This document shows positions 1-8,023 of a stretch of DNA of 64,000 nucleotides, in pieces. This DNA comes from Oceanicaulis sp. MMSF_3324 (lineage in GTDB: Bacteria; Pseudomonadota; Alphaproteobacteria; Caulobacterales; Maricaulaceae). The stretch is from the NCBI RefSeq assembly GCF_030733545.1, contig NZ_JASHIU010000015.1:1-64000 (forward strand). The letters are read 5' to 3'. The notes under the pieces are model-generated. The model was not told where the DNA came from. It ran no database searches and saw nothing but the letters and a program-made list of their open reading frames with translations. Both the position numbers and the translations under genes were made by a program. How positions within the stretch are numbered: position 1 is the first letter of the stretch; each line of letters opens with the position of its first letter.

Positions 1-467
1 GCATCCGCGCCCGCCGGCGCCAGAGCAGCGGCCAGACCGGACACGCCCGCGCCCAGCGTGCGGCCGAGCGGCGGCGCCTTGTCCTTGAGCTCGGTGGCGA
101 TGCGTTGGGCGAGCTTCTTGCCCACGCCCTTGGCGCGCTCGAAGGTCGAGGCGTCGCCCAGAATGGCCGAGCTTTCGATCTCGCCCACCTCGATCGTGTC
201 GAGCATGGCCAGCGCGTGCTTGGCGCCGACCCCCTGCACCGATTGCAGGCGCACGAACCAGGCGCGCTCGGAATCGCTGAGAAAAGCGAACAGCTTGAAC
301 TGGTCCTCGCGCACATGGGTCTCGATATGAAGCGCCACCGGCTTGCCCGGTTCGAGGCGCCCGAGCGTGCGCGATCCGGCGCTGACCAGATAGCCGACGC
401 CATTGACGTCAATGACGGCTTCTTCCTCACCCACGCTGTCAACGAGGCCCTTGAGCTTTCCGATCAC
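1..467 (-). CDS. ruvA: Holliday junction branch migration protein RuvA (C-terminus cut by window edge)
   Basis: RuvA is the tetrameric junction-binding subunit of the RuvAB branch-migration motor in recombinational repair. The reverse-strand translation opens MIGKLKGLVDSVGEEEAV, the typical start of the OB-fold domain I. It continues through LQSVQGVGAKHALAML and FERAKGVGKKLAQRIATELK, the two helix-hairpin-helix segments of domain II that contact DNA. About 155 residues are present; the flexible linker and domain III (RuvB contact) lie beyond the left edge. The start is GTG at 465-467, which shares bases with the TGA of ruvC (GTGA overlap), so the two are translationally coupled. ruvB would be expected next to the left. 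Identification is secure from motifs and the ruvC neighbour. Confidence 0.96.
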   Translation of the reverse strand, partial: MIGKLKGLVDSVGEEEAVIDVNGVGYLVSAGSRTLGRLEPGKPVALHIETHVREDQFKLFAFLSDSERAWFVRLQSVQGVGAKHALAMLDTIEVGEIESSAILGDASTFERAKGVGKKLAQRIATELKDKAPPLGRTLGAGVSGLAAALAPAGAD

Positions 468-961
468 GAGGCCATTCCTTTCGCATTCGTCCGATGGTGT
501 GCATGGCAGACCGCCACTGCGAGCGCGTCCGCCGCGTCTGCATCCGCTTTTGAACCGGGCAGCAGGATGGCGATCATCGCCGCAACCTGCGCCTTTTCCG
601 CCGAGCCGGTGCCCACGACAGCTTTCTTCACGAGCTTGGGCGCGTACTCGCCCACGATCAGGCCGGCACGCGCCGGCGCCAGCATCGCGGCCGCGCGCGC
701 CTGCCCCAGCTTGAGCGCGCTGACCGCGCTGGCGTGCACGAACTGGTCCTCGACCGCCGCTTCATGGGGTTTGTGGGCGACCACCAGCTCTTCAATGGCG
801 TTGTAGATCACGGTCAGACGCTCGGCCATGGGCGCCTTGGACGGCGCCTTGATGACCCCGTACTCGACCAGCGACAGGCGCGAGCCGGTCTGGTCGATCA
901 CCCCCCAACCCGTGGCGTTCAACCCCGGATCGATGCCCAATATGCGAATCGCACTGCTCAT
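464..961 (-). CDS. ruvC: Crossover junction endodeoxyribonuclease RuvC
   Basis: RuvC is the dimeric resolvase that nicks Holliday junctions symmetrically, working with RuvAB. The 165-residue protein has the usual family length and the RNase H-like fold signatures: ILGIDPGLNATGWG near the N-terminus with the first acidic residue D11, AVEDQFVHAS with E71, and DADAADALAVAVCHAH with D142 and D145, together forming the four-carboxylate metal site. It overlaps ruvA by four bases. In many proteobacteria yebC sits directly upstream of ruvC; here yebC lies about 12 kb away beside cmk, and ruvC is instead divergent from a repeat lipoprotein gene. Identification is very secure. Confidence 0.97.
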   Translation of the reverse strand: MSSAIRILGIDPGLNATGWGVIDQTGSRLSLVEYGVIKAPSKAPMAERLTVIYNAIEELVVAHKPHEAAVEDQFVHASAVSALKLGQARAAAMLAPARAGLIVGEYAPKLVKKAVVGTGSAEKAQVAAMIAILLPGSKADADAADALAVAVCHAHHRTNAKGMAS

Positions 962-1087
962 GGCGCGTCAGCATAGAGCACTCGGAACAAAACGCGACCA
1001 AACTCTGCACGCAGGGCTGTTCAGCCCGTATTCAGCTTCTCCCATTCCATAATCGGTGTAAGGTCATTGTCTTTGGGGGAGACGGAC

Positions 1088-1711
1088 ATGAGCAAGAAAC
1101 GGACGCTCTCACGGCGATCCTTCCTGACCCAGGTCGCGGGCGGCGCCACAGCCATCGGCGCGGCGGGCCTGACGGGCTGCACCACAACCGGCGCGGGCTA
1201 TACCGGCCTGACCGATCAGGATCAGGGGCCATACGCCGACGCGATCGGTTATGGACGCGGTGGCGCCTATGGCGGCGGGCGCAATTGCACGGATGCCGAT
1301 CAGGGCCCTTATGCCGATCCCGCCAATCAGGGCAGGCGGTGCCAGGGCCAGACCGGCTATACTGATAACGACCAAGGGCCCTATGCTGACCCGCCCGGAC
1401 AAGGGCGCGGCGGTGGATATCAGAATGGCTATACCGACAATGACCAGGGCCCTTACGCCGATCCTCCCGGGCAGGGGCGTCGGGGCGGTCAGACGGGCGG
1501 CTATACGGACAATGATCAGGGCCCCTATGCCGACCCGCCCGGTCAGGGCCGGGGCGGCGGATATCAAAGCGGCTATACTGATAATGATCAGGGTCCATAC
1601 GCCGATCCTGCAGGCCAGGGGCGTCGTGGTTACCAGGGCGGCGGACGTCAATGCACGGATTCTGATTCCGGGCCCTATGCGGACCCGGCCAACCATGGTC
1701 GGCGCTGCTAG
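1088..1711 (+). CDS. Tat-exported lipoprotein with seven TDxDxGPYADP repeats
   Basis: This 207-residue protein begins MSKKRTLSRRSFLTQ, a twin-arginine signal (RR at 9-10). A hydrophobic stretch then ends in LTGC, so C31 is a plausible lipobox cysteine. The remainder is almost entirely seven imperfect copies of a unit with core TDxDQGPYADP followed by a Gly/Arg/Gln-rich spacer (PGQGRGG and variants). The start was moved from an upstream in-frame ATG at 1067 to ATG 1088 because GGGGGAG at 1075-1081 is well placed and the Tat motif begins there. No enzymatic domain is visible. The regularly spaced Asp residues could bind divalent cations, but that is inference. It stands alone, divergent from ruvC, and ends six bases before the JmjC gene. 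I do not recognise a named family. Confidence 0.85.
   Translation: MSKKRTLSRRSFLTQVAGGATAIGAAGLTGCTTTGAGYTGLTDQDQGPYADAIGYGRGGAYGGGRNCTDADQGPYADPANQGRRCQGQTGYTDNDQGPYADPPGQGRGGGYQNGYTDNDQGPYADPPGQGRRGGQTGGYTDNDQGPYADPPGQGRGGGYQSGYTDNDQGPYADPAGQGRRGYQGGGRQCTDSDSGPYADPANHGRRC
1211..1708 (+). repeat. Seven tandem coding repeats (TDxDxGPYADP unit)
   Basis: Seven degenerate in-frame repeats encode the body of the Tat lipoprotein. Units start with TDQDQ, TDADQ, TDNDQ (four times) and TDSDS, each followed by GPYAD. The four central units are closest in sequence, differing mainly at third positions, which suggests expansion by duplication followed by silent drift. Spacing between unit starts varies with the Gly/Arg-rich linker. 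The first and last units flank the array and are the most divergent. Confidence 0.9.
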
Positions 1712-1716
1712 GCCGG

Positions 1717-2901
1717 ATGACTCAGATGCCTGCTTCCATGTCCGGCGCGCTGGTTCAGCTGATCGCGCCGCTCAAGGCCGACGCGTTCTTCGACACGGTC
1801 TTTGAACAGACCCATTTGCATGCGCCCTGCCCGGACCGGGACCGGTTCAAGGCCCTGATCAGCCTTGATTCGATTGATCGAATCCTGGCCGAGGACCTGC
1901 TGCGGGACGGGGATCTGTCCATGGCGCGCGCCGAACCGCGCCTGCCGGACACTGCCTGGCTGCGTGAGGACGGGCTGGTGGATCGCGGCGAGGTCGTCCG
2001 GCTTTACCAGCAGGGCGCGACGTTGATCCTGCCCCAGCTGCAGGCGCGCCATCGGCCCTTGGCGGATCTGTGCCGCGAACTCGAAGCCGAGTTTTCCTGC
2101 CCGGTCCAGACCAATATCTATCTCACCCCGCCGAACGCGCAGGGCTTCCAGACCCATTACGACAATCACGATGTCCTGGTCATGCAGGTGGAAGGGTCCA
2201 AGCGCTGGCGGCTCTATGATGCGCCCGTGGGCACGCCTTATCGCGGCGAACGCTTCACGCCAGGCCGGTTCGCGCAGACCGAGCCGCGCGACGAGTTGGT
2301 GCTCAATCCGGGCGACGTTCTGTATGTGCCGCGCGGGCTGATGCATGACGCGGTCAATGAGGGCGCGGATGAGGCCTCGCTGCATATCACGACCGGTTTG
2401 CTGGCGAAGACCTGGGCGGATTTCCTGCTCGAAGCGGTGTCCGAAGCGGCCTTGCGCACGCCGGAACTGCGCCGCGCCCTGCCGCCCGGCTTCGCCCGCG
2501 GCGCCGTGAGCTCCGGCGTGTTCGCAAAAACCTTCGCCGAAGCCCTGGAAGCGGTCGGCCGGAACGCCGACATCGACGCCGTGCTGGGGCTCTTTACTGA
2601 TACCGCCATCAGCTCGCGGCCCGCAGACACGCGCGGCGCGCTGACCTTTGGTCCGATCACGCCGCAGACCCGGTTGAAACGTCGACCGCTGATCGCGCTT
2701 GAGCTCGTTGATGACGGGGATCATGTGGCGCTCGTGGCGCCGGGGGGCGCGCTCACCTTTGACGCGCCGGCCGAGGCGGGGCTCGAACGGTTGCTCAAGG
2801 GCGAGACCATCGCCCTTACCGATTTCAGCGCGCTAGGCGAGGCCAAGGCCCGCGACGTGCTCGAGCGCCTGATCGCCTATGGCGCAGCGGAGCGGGCCTG
2901 A
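1717..2901 (+). CDS. JmjC/cupin_4 domain protein, ribosomal-oxygenase-like
   Basis: A 394-residue protein resembling the bacterial ribosomal oxygenase (YcfD/RoxA) and NO66/MINA group of Fe(II)/2-oxoglutarate enzymes. The double-stranded beta-helix facial triad is visible as QTHYDNHD (H147, D149) and GLMHDAVN (H210). K162 in VEGSKRWRLY is placed where family members hold 2-oxoglutarate. NPGDVLYVPRGLMHD is a typical cupin strand. A winged-helix-like C-terminal part (LERLLKGETIALTDFSALGEAKARDVLERLIAYG) matches the dimer/C-terminal region of the family. Known relatives hydroxylate ribosomal proteins; the substrate here cannot be read from sequence. The ATG follows the lipoprotein stop by five bases, but the two products look unrelated. 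Confidence 0.85.
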   Translation: MTQMPASMSGALVQLIAPLKADAFFDTVFEQTHLHAPCPDRDRFKALISLDSIDRILAEDLLRDGDLSMARAEPRLPDTAWLREDGLVDRGEVVRLYQQGATLILPQLQARHRPLADLCRELEAEFSCPVQTNIYLTPPNAQGFQTHYDNHDVLVMQVEGSKRWRLYDAPVGTPYRGERFTPGRFAQTEPRDELVLNPGDVLYVPRGLMHDAVNEGADEASLHITTGLLAKTWADFLLEAVSEAALRTPELRRALPPGFARGAVSSGVFAKTFAEALEAVGRNADIDAVLGLFTDTAISSRPADTRGALTFGPITPQTRLKRRPLIALELVDDGDHVALVAPGGALTFDAPAEAGLERLLKGETIALTDFSALGEAKARDVLERLIAYGAAERA

Positions 2902-2923
2902 GCCCGCCCCGCCTGACCCTTGC

Positions 2924-3181
2924 CTAGCGATTATCGAGCTGGGCGCGGACCAGCTCCAGCCCGCGCCGCGTAATGCGATAGGGCTGACCTTGCCGTGACG
3001 CGATGGCGCGCTTGGACTTGAGCTTGCGGAACAGGCGCGGCGTCACGCCGGGCATGGTCCAGCCTTCCCGCGTGATCAGCTCAACATCCAGAATGCGTCC
3101 TGATGAGGTTTTGACGGCCTGCAAACGGCCGCCCTTGGCCAGCGCGTGCAGGACGCGCTGTTCGTCTTTTGAAATATCCAT
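2924..3181 (-). CDS. yjhX: YjhX family protein (UPF0386)
   Basis: The 85-residue product MDISKDEQRVLHALAKGGRL... ending RGLELVRAQLDNR matches the UPF0386/YjhX family over its whole length: the SxDEQRxLHxLAKGG start, VELITREGW in the middle, and GQPYRITxxGLxxVRAQxDNR at the end. A longer frame reaches 3223, but family members begin at the Met placed here at 3181. In E. coli YjhX is annotated as a putative toxin, but evidence is thin, and no antitoxin-like partner gene is adjacent here. It is convergent with the JmjC gene and follows tkt on the same strand about 190 bases downstream of the tkt stop. Confidence 0.85.
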   Translation of the reverse strand: MDISKDEQRVLHALAKGGRLQAVKTSSGRILDVELITREGWTMPGVTPRLFRKLKSKRAIASRQGQPYRITRRGLELVRAQLDNR

Positions 3182-3375
3182 GGGTCTGTCGGTCCCGAGG
3201 GTCCGCAGCCAGGCTGCAGACACACCAAAACGGCGCTCACCGATCGCAGCGAGCGGGCTCTTGAAGCCGCCTCACCCCGCAAATGCGAGGAGAGGCCCTA
3301 CCGGGTCTCAGACAGAGTGTTACGCATAAGCGGCCCAGATAGCATGAAAGCCCCGGGCCGCCTATGTCCAAAGGG

Positions 3376-5364
3376 TCACACCCGGGCGAGCGCCTGCTCG
3401 ACCACGGCGTCGGCGGTGATGCCGAAATGCGCGTAGAGGGCTTCGGCAGGCGCCGACGCGCCAAAGCCGTCCATGCCGACAAAGCCGCCTTCAAGGCCGA
3501 TCAGGCCATCCCAGCCCCAGCGGATCGCGGCTTCCACAGCGACCACCGGCAGATCCGGGTTCACGACCGATTTGCGATAGGCCGGATCCTGCTTGAGGAA
3601 GGTTTCCAGCGAGGGGGCGGAGACGACGCGGGCCTGCACGCCCTTGGCCTTGAGTTTGTCCTGCGCCTCGATGGCGAGGCTCAACTCGGTGCCCGTGCCG
3701 ATCAGCGTCACCTGCGCCTCGCCCTCGGCCTCGCGGATCACATAGGCGCCCTTGGCCGAGAGGTTTTCGGAGCCATCATCCTGACGCGCATGGGGCGCTT
3801 TCTGGCGCGACAGCACCAGAACCGTCGGCCCATCGGTGCGCTCCAGCGCAGCTTTCCACGCTTCGGCCGCCTCAACCGCATCGCCCGGGCGATAGACCGC
3901 CACATTGGGCATGGACCGCAGGGCGGTCAGATGCTCGACCGGCTGGTGGGTCGGGCCGTCTTCGCCCAGCCCGATGGAATCGTGGGTGAAGACATAGATG
4001 ACCGGCTGATTCATCAGCGCGGACAGGCGGATCGCGCCGCGGCAATAATCGGAAAACACCAGGAAGGTGCCCGAATACGGACGCAGGCCGCCATGCAGCG
4101 CCAGACCGTTCATGGCCGCCGCCATGCCGAATTCGCGCACGCCGTAATGGACGTAAGAGCCCGAGAAATCATCCGGCGTGATGGACGCCATGCCCGGCGC
4201 ACGGGTGTTGTTGGAGCCGGTCAGGTCCGCCGAACCGCCAATCAGGCCCGGGAAGGCTTCCCAGAAGGCTTCAATGGCCTTGCCCGAAGAAGCGCGCGTA
4301 GCGAGCGCCGGCGTGTCGGCGAGAGTCGCCTTGATATGCGCGTCCAGTGCGTCGAGCGCCGCTTTCGGCGGCTGGCCGGAGATCTGGGCCTTGAAGGCGT
4401 CGGCCTTGTCGGACGCCGCCAGACGGGCTTCCCAGGCTTCGCGGGTCTGCCCGCCCAGCTCGGCGGCGAAGCGCCAGCCTTCATAGATCTCGTCCGGGAT
4501 CACGAAGGGCTCATGGCTCCAGCCGAGCGCCTCGCGCGCGCCCTTGATCTCGTCCGCGCCCAGCGGCGCGCCATGGCTGCCTGCCGTGCCCGCCTTGGTG
4601 GGGGCGCCAAATCCGATCGTGGTCTTGCACGCGATCATCACCGGCTTGTCCGACGTCTTGGCGTCATTGAGCGCCTTGTCGACGGCGGCGGCGTCATGGC
4701 CATCCACTTCCAGCGTCATCCAGCCCGCGCTCTCAAAGCGCTGACGATGGTCCACGGTGTCGGACAGTCCGGTATCGCCATCGATCTGGATGGAGTTGTC
4801 GTCCCACAGCACCACGAGCTTGTTGAGCTTGAGATGGCCGGCGAGAGAGATGGCTTCCTGGCTGACGCCTTCCTGGAGATCGCCATCCGACGCGATCACC
4901 CAGGTGCGGTGGTCCACGAGCTCATCGCCGTAATGGGCGTTCATGATCCGCTCGCCCATGGCCATGCCAACCGCAGTGGAGAGACCTTGGCCCAGCGGGC
5001 CTGTGGTGGTCTCGATGCCCGGCGCATGACCGAATTCGGGGTGACCCGCGGTTTTTGAGCCCAGCTGGCGGAAATTCTTCAGCTCGTCGAGACTCAGCGC
5101 ATCAACACCGATCAGATGCAGGATCGAGTAGAGCAGCATGGAGCCATGGCCCGCCGACAGCACGAAGCGGTCGCGGTCCGCCCAGTTGGTGTCCTTGGGA
5201 TCGAACTTGATGTGCCGGGTCCACAGCACGGTCGCCACATCGGCCATGCCCATGGGCATGCCGGGGTGACCGGACTTGGCGGCCTCGACCGCGTCCATGG
5301 ACAGGGCGCGGACAGCATTGGCAAGGGGCTGGATCCGGGCCGGATCAAGAGCGGGCTGGGTCAT
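3376..5364 (-). CDS. tkt: Transketolase
   Basis: Transketolase moves two-carbon ketol units in the non-oxidative pentose phosphate pathway, using thiamine diphosphate. The 662-residue length is typical. Visible signatures are SGHPGMPMGMADVATVLW at the N-terminus, ASDGDLQEGVSQEA followed by VLWDDNSIQIDG (the ThDP/Mg2+ motif), GAPTKAGTAGSHGAPLG, and HDSIGLGEDGPTHQPVEHL in the Pyr domain. It is preceded by pgi on the same strand with a 71-base gap, so the two probably form a carbon-metabolism unit. An imperfect hairpin (3331-3360) lies just beyond its stop. Confidence 0.98.
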   Translation of the reverse strand: MTQPALDPARIQPLANAVRALSMDAVEAAKSGHPGMPMGMADVATVLWTRHIKFDPKDTNWADRDRFVLSAGHGSMLLYSILHLIGVDALSLDELKNFRQLGSKTAGHPEFGHAPGIETTTGPLGQGLSTAVGMAMGERIMNAHYGDELVDHRTWVIASDGDLQEGVSQEAISLAGHLKLNKLVVLWDDNSIQIDGDTGLSDTVDHRQRFESAGWMTLEVDGHDAAAVDKALNDAKTSDKPVMIACKTTIGFGAPTKAGTAGSHGAPLGADEIKGAREALGWSHEPFVIPDEIYEGWRFAAELGGQTREAWEARLAASDKADAFKAQISGQPPKAALDALDAHIKATLADTPALATRASSGKAIEAFWEAFPGLIGGSADLTGSNNTRAPGMASITPDDFSGSYVHYGVREFGMAAAMNGLALHGGLRPYSGTFLVFSDYCRGAIRLSALMNQPVIYVFTHDSIGLGEDGPTHQPVEHLTALRSMPNVAVYRPGDAVEAAEAWKAALERTDGPTVLVLSRQKAPHARQDDGSENLSAKGAYVIREAEGEAQVTLIGTGTELSLAIEAQDKLKAKGVQARVVSAPSLETFLKQDPAYRKSVVNPDLPVVAVEAAIRWGWDGLIGLEGGFVGMDGFGASAPAEALYAHFGITADAVVEQALARV

Positions 5365-5435
5365 GTCGCAAGCCTTTTAAGAGCGCGGTGTGCGAGGGGC
5401 GTATCCGGAATGTGTTTACACAGCCCTGATGACGA

Positions 5436-6968
5436 TCAATCAAGGCCCAATCTGTGCGTCAGGTCACGCGCGGGCCCGTCAAACCCGGCCATGTCGCCGG
5501 AAAGAATGGATCGGGCAAGGCTTTTGCCCAGCTCGACGCCCCATTGGTCAAACGGGTTGAGCCCGTAGAACAGCGCTTCCACGAACACCTTGTGCTCGTG
5601 CAACGCCAGAAGCGCGCCCAGCGCCTCCGGGCTGAGGGCCGGCATCACGAAAGTGGAACTGGCGCGACCGCCGGCGATGGCCTTGTGCGCCGCCAGCTCG
5701 CCTTCCCCCTTGCGGCCCTGGGTCAGGGCGGCGCCCTGGGCGGCGAGATTGGCGTTGAGCGCCCGCACCCGCTCATCCTCGCGGCCATGATCGGCGATGG
5801 CGATGAAGTCCACTGGCGCCTCATCCAGCCCCTGATGCAGCCATTGAAACACCGAGTGCTGGAGGTCCGACCCGCGCCCGCCCCAGACCAGCGGTCCGCA
5901 ATGGCTCTCTCCCAGGGGCCCGCCCTCGGTATTCACCGATTTGCCCAGGCTCTCCATTTCAAGCTGCTGAAGATAGCTCGCCAAGCGCTCAAGCCGGGAG
6001 GAATAAGCCGCCACGCATCGCGAGGGCAGACCGCGCCCGGCGCGATTGAACACATCGACCAGCGCCTTGACGACCGGCATGTTGCGAGCAAGCGGCGCAG
6101 AGGCGGCATGCTCGTCCATGGCTCGCGCACCCGCCAGAAGACGGTCAAACACGTCTGCGCCCAGCCCCACTTCCAGCGCCAGCCCCGCGGCGGACCAGAG
6201 CGAATAACGACCGCCCACGCCATCGGGAAACGGAAAGATGCGCGCATCTTCCAGACCGAGAGCCTTCGCCTTGTCCGGGCAGGCCGTTGCAGCGGCGAAA
6301 CGCGGTCCGACTCCCGCCTCGCCCAGACGTTCGACGATCCAGGCGCGCGCCGCGCGCGCATTCATCAAAGTCTCTTGCGTGGTGAAGGATTTGGAGATGA
6401 CCAGGATCAGCGTGGTCTCGGCCTCAGCGCCTTCCAGCGCATCATCGAGATCGGCCGGATCGAGATTGGAGACGAAACGCGTCTCGATGCCGTCGCGGCG
6501 ATAGGCCTTGAGCGCATCATAGACAAAACGCGGCCCCAGATCAGACCCGCCAATGCCGATATTGATGATGCGCCGGACCGGATGCCCGTCCAGCACGTCC
6601 GGCTGTGCGACCCGATCTGCAAAGGCGCGGGTCTTGTCCCGCGCTGACGCCAGCGCCACCCCTGCGGACGCGCCTCCCAGGAGCGCGGTGTTGCGGCAGG
6701 CCGGATGCAGGGCGGGGCGTTGTTCAGTGCCGTTGACGGTCTCGCCGGAAAACAGGCGCTGAATATGAGCAGTCACGTCCAGACGCTCGGCTTCGGCCAG
6801 AAGAGCGCGAAAGCCCGCAAGATCAAGCTTCTGTCGCCGCAAATCGAGATACAGACCCGCAGCCTCGAACTGCAGCGCGTCATCGCGCGCTGCATCATCG
6901 AGAAGGTCCGCCATCGTCACGCCCGTTTGCGTCGCGGCGATCGCCTTCACCCCCGTTTCAGGCGTCAT
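5436..6968 (-). CDS. pgi: Glucose-6-phosphate isomerase
   Basis: Interconverts glucose 6-phosphate and fructose 6-phosphate. The 510-residue protein carries NIGIGGSDLGPRFVYDALK, VISKSFTTQETLMNA, the signature GGRYSLWSAAGLA, and the EGGPLGESHCGPLVWGGRGSDLQHSVFQWLHQG region with the catalytic Glu/His area. An upstream in-frame TTG (6983) and ATG (6974) exist. ATG 6968 was chosen because AAGGGG sits about six bases upstream and the family N-terminus fits. It overlaps the end of the ArsR-methyltransferase gene by 11 bases, so translation is probably coupled to that gene, and tkt follows. Confidence 0.96.
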   Translation of the reverse strand: MTPETGVKAIAATQTGVTMADLLDDAARDDALQFEAAGLYLDLRRQKLDLAGFRALLAEAERLDVTAHIQRLFSGETVNGTEQRPALHPACRNTALLGGASAGVALASARDKTRAFADRVAQPDVLDGHPVRRIINIGIGGSDLGPRFVYDALKAYRRDGIETRFVSNLDPADLDDALEGAEAETTLILVISKSFTTQETLMNARAARAWIVERLGEAGVGPRFAAATACPDKAKALGLEDARIFPFPDGVGGRYSLWSAAGLALEVGLGADVFDRLLAGARAMDEHAASAPLARNMPVVKALVDVFNRAGRGLPSRCVAAYSSRLERLASYLQQLEMESLGKSVNTEGGPLGESHCGPLVWGGRGSDLQHSVFQWLHQGLDEAPVDFIAIADHGREDERVRALNANLAAQGAALTQGRKGEGELAAHKAIAGGRASSTFVMPALSPEALGALLALHEHKVFVEALFYGLNPFDQWGVELGKSLARSILSGDMAGFDGPARDLTHRLGLD

Positions 6969-7923
6969 CCCCATCCCCTTCAATCGGGCGCTCAGCCGCC
7001 CAGATCAGCACCGTCAGTCCGCCTTCAATGCCTTCAGGCTGCAGCGTACGCAACGACTTTAGGGTGAGTCCACTTGTCTGAAGCCAGGCCGTCACCTGCG
7101 CGGGCGGGAAACCCAGCCAGCGATGGTGGTGCTCGAGACGCAGGCTTTCATGATGGTGCTCGGCGAAATCGACCACCAGCAACAATCCGCCGGGCGCCAG
7201 AACGCGCGCGCACTCAGACAGCGCCGCTTGCGGATCAGGCAGGTAATGGAGCACCTGGTGCAGGGTCACCAAATCCGCCGCGCCGGCATCCAGCGGCAAG
7301 GCGGACGCATCCGCCTGGCGCACGAAGCGCGAGGACAAACCGGCCTCGGTCAGCTTGGCGCGCGCCACATGGAGCATTTCACGGCTGAGATCGACGCCCA
7401 TGCCTTCCTGAGCCTGGTCGATGAACAGCTCCAGCATGCGCCCGGTGCCGGTCCCCACATCCACATGGTGATTGAACGGCCGGCCTTCGGCCATTTCAAC
7501 CATGGCCGCTTCGACCGCGGCCTCGGAGAAGTGGAGCGAGCGGATGGTCGACCATTCCTGGGCCGCCACTTCGAAATACTTCGCGGCCTCTTCGGCGCGC
7601 AGGCGCTTGAGTTCCTGCAGACGCTGGCGATCGCGATGCACCTGCGGCTCGTTCGCCTCGGTGAATTCATCCACCAGGGCGGCCAGACGACTGACCGGTC
7701 CGGTGCGCATCAGCCGATAGAAGACCCAGCCGCCTTCGGGAAAGCGTTCGCACAGGCCGGCATCGGCCAGCAGCTTGAGATGGCGGGAAATGCGCGGCTG
7801 GCTCTGCCCCAGCACTTGCATGATTTCACTGACGGTCAACTCGCCCTGGGCCAGCAACGACACGATCCGCAGGCGCGTCGGCTCCGCCAGAGCCTTGAGC
7901 TTCGCCAACAGATCAGATTGCAT
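6958..7923 (-). CDS. ArsR-type HTH fused to SAM-dependent methyltransferase
   Basis: A 321-residue two-domain protein. Residues about 5-90 form a winged helix (LKALAEPTRLRIVSLLAQGELTVSEIMQVLGQSQPRISRHLKLL), characteristic of ArsR regulators. Residues about 145-310 form a class I methyltransferase (HHVDVGTGTGRMLELF as the SAM loop, ADASALPLDAGAADLVTLHQVLHYLPDP, VLAPGGLLLVVDF). In many Alphaproteobacteria this fusion sits beside metF and is thought to link methionine/SAM status to transcription; here it precedes pgi instead. The start at 7923 was preferred to the longer frame (7998) because MQSDLLAKLKALAEPTRLRI is the usual ArsR start. A small inverted repeat at 7938-7952 could be its own operator. 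Confidence 0.9.
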   Translation of the reverse strand: MQSDLLAKLKALAEPTRLRIVSLLAQGELTVSEIMQVLGQSQPRISRHLKLLADAGLCERFPEGGWVFYRLMRTGPVSRLAALVDEFTEANEPQVHRDRQRLQELKRLRAEEAAKYFEVAAQEWSTIRSLHFSEAAVEAAMVEMAEGRPFNHHVDVGTGTGRMLELFIDQAQEGMGVDLSREMLHVARAKLTEAGLSSRFVRQADASALPLDAGAADLVTLHQVLHYLPDPQAALSECARVLAPGGLLLVVDFAEHHHESLRLEHHHRWLGFPPAQVTAWLQTSGLTLKSLRTLQPEGIEGGLTVLIWAAERPIEGDGDDA

Positions 7924-7937
7924 CGTGTCTCCCACCC

Positions 7938-7952
7938 GGCGCGTCATGCGCC
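7938..7952. promoter_or_regulatory. Inverted repeat upstream of the ArsR-methyltransferase start
   Basis: GGCGC-GTCAT-GCGCC forms a perfect five-base-pair inverted repeat 15-29 bases upstream of the ATG at 7923. ArsR proteins often bind short inverted repeats in their own promoter, so autoregulation is possible. The repeat is short and GC-rich, so chance occurrence cannot be excluded. Confidence 0.3.
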
Positions 7953-8023
7953 TGATACCTATCCCCCACCGATTAGCGGGAGATTGGTGAAAAGTCATCT
8001 TTCCGGCGCGGCTTGGGTCGTGT

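Noticed and set aside
1211-1708. Possible CRISPR or intergenic repeat
   Set aside because: The units are coding, degenerate and in frame with a Tat lipoprotein.
2924-3181. YjhX as half of a toxin-antitoxin pair
   Set aside because: No second small gene is adjacent and the toxin role of the family is weakly supported.
3364-5058. Long open frame on the plus strand opposite tkt (564 codons)
   Set aside because: It is an antisense shadow of transketolase produced by high-GC codon usage; no recognisable protein motifs, and tkt has full family signatures.
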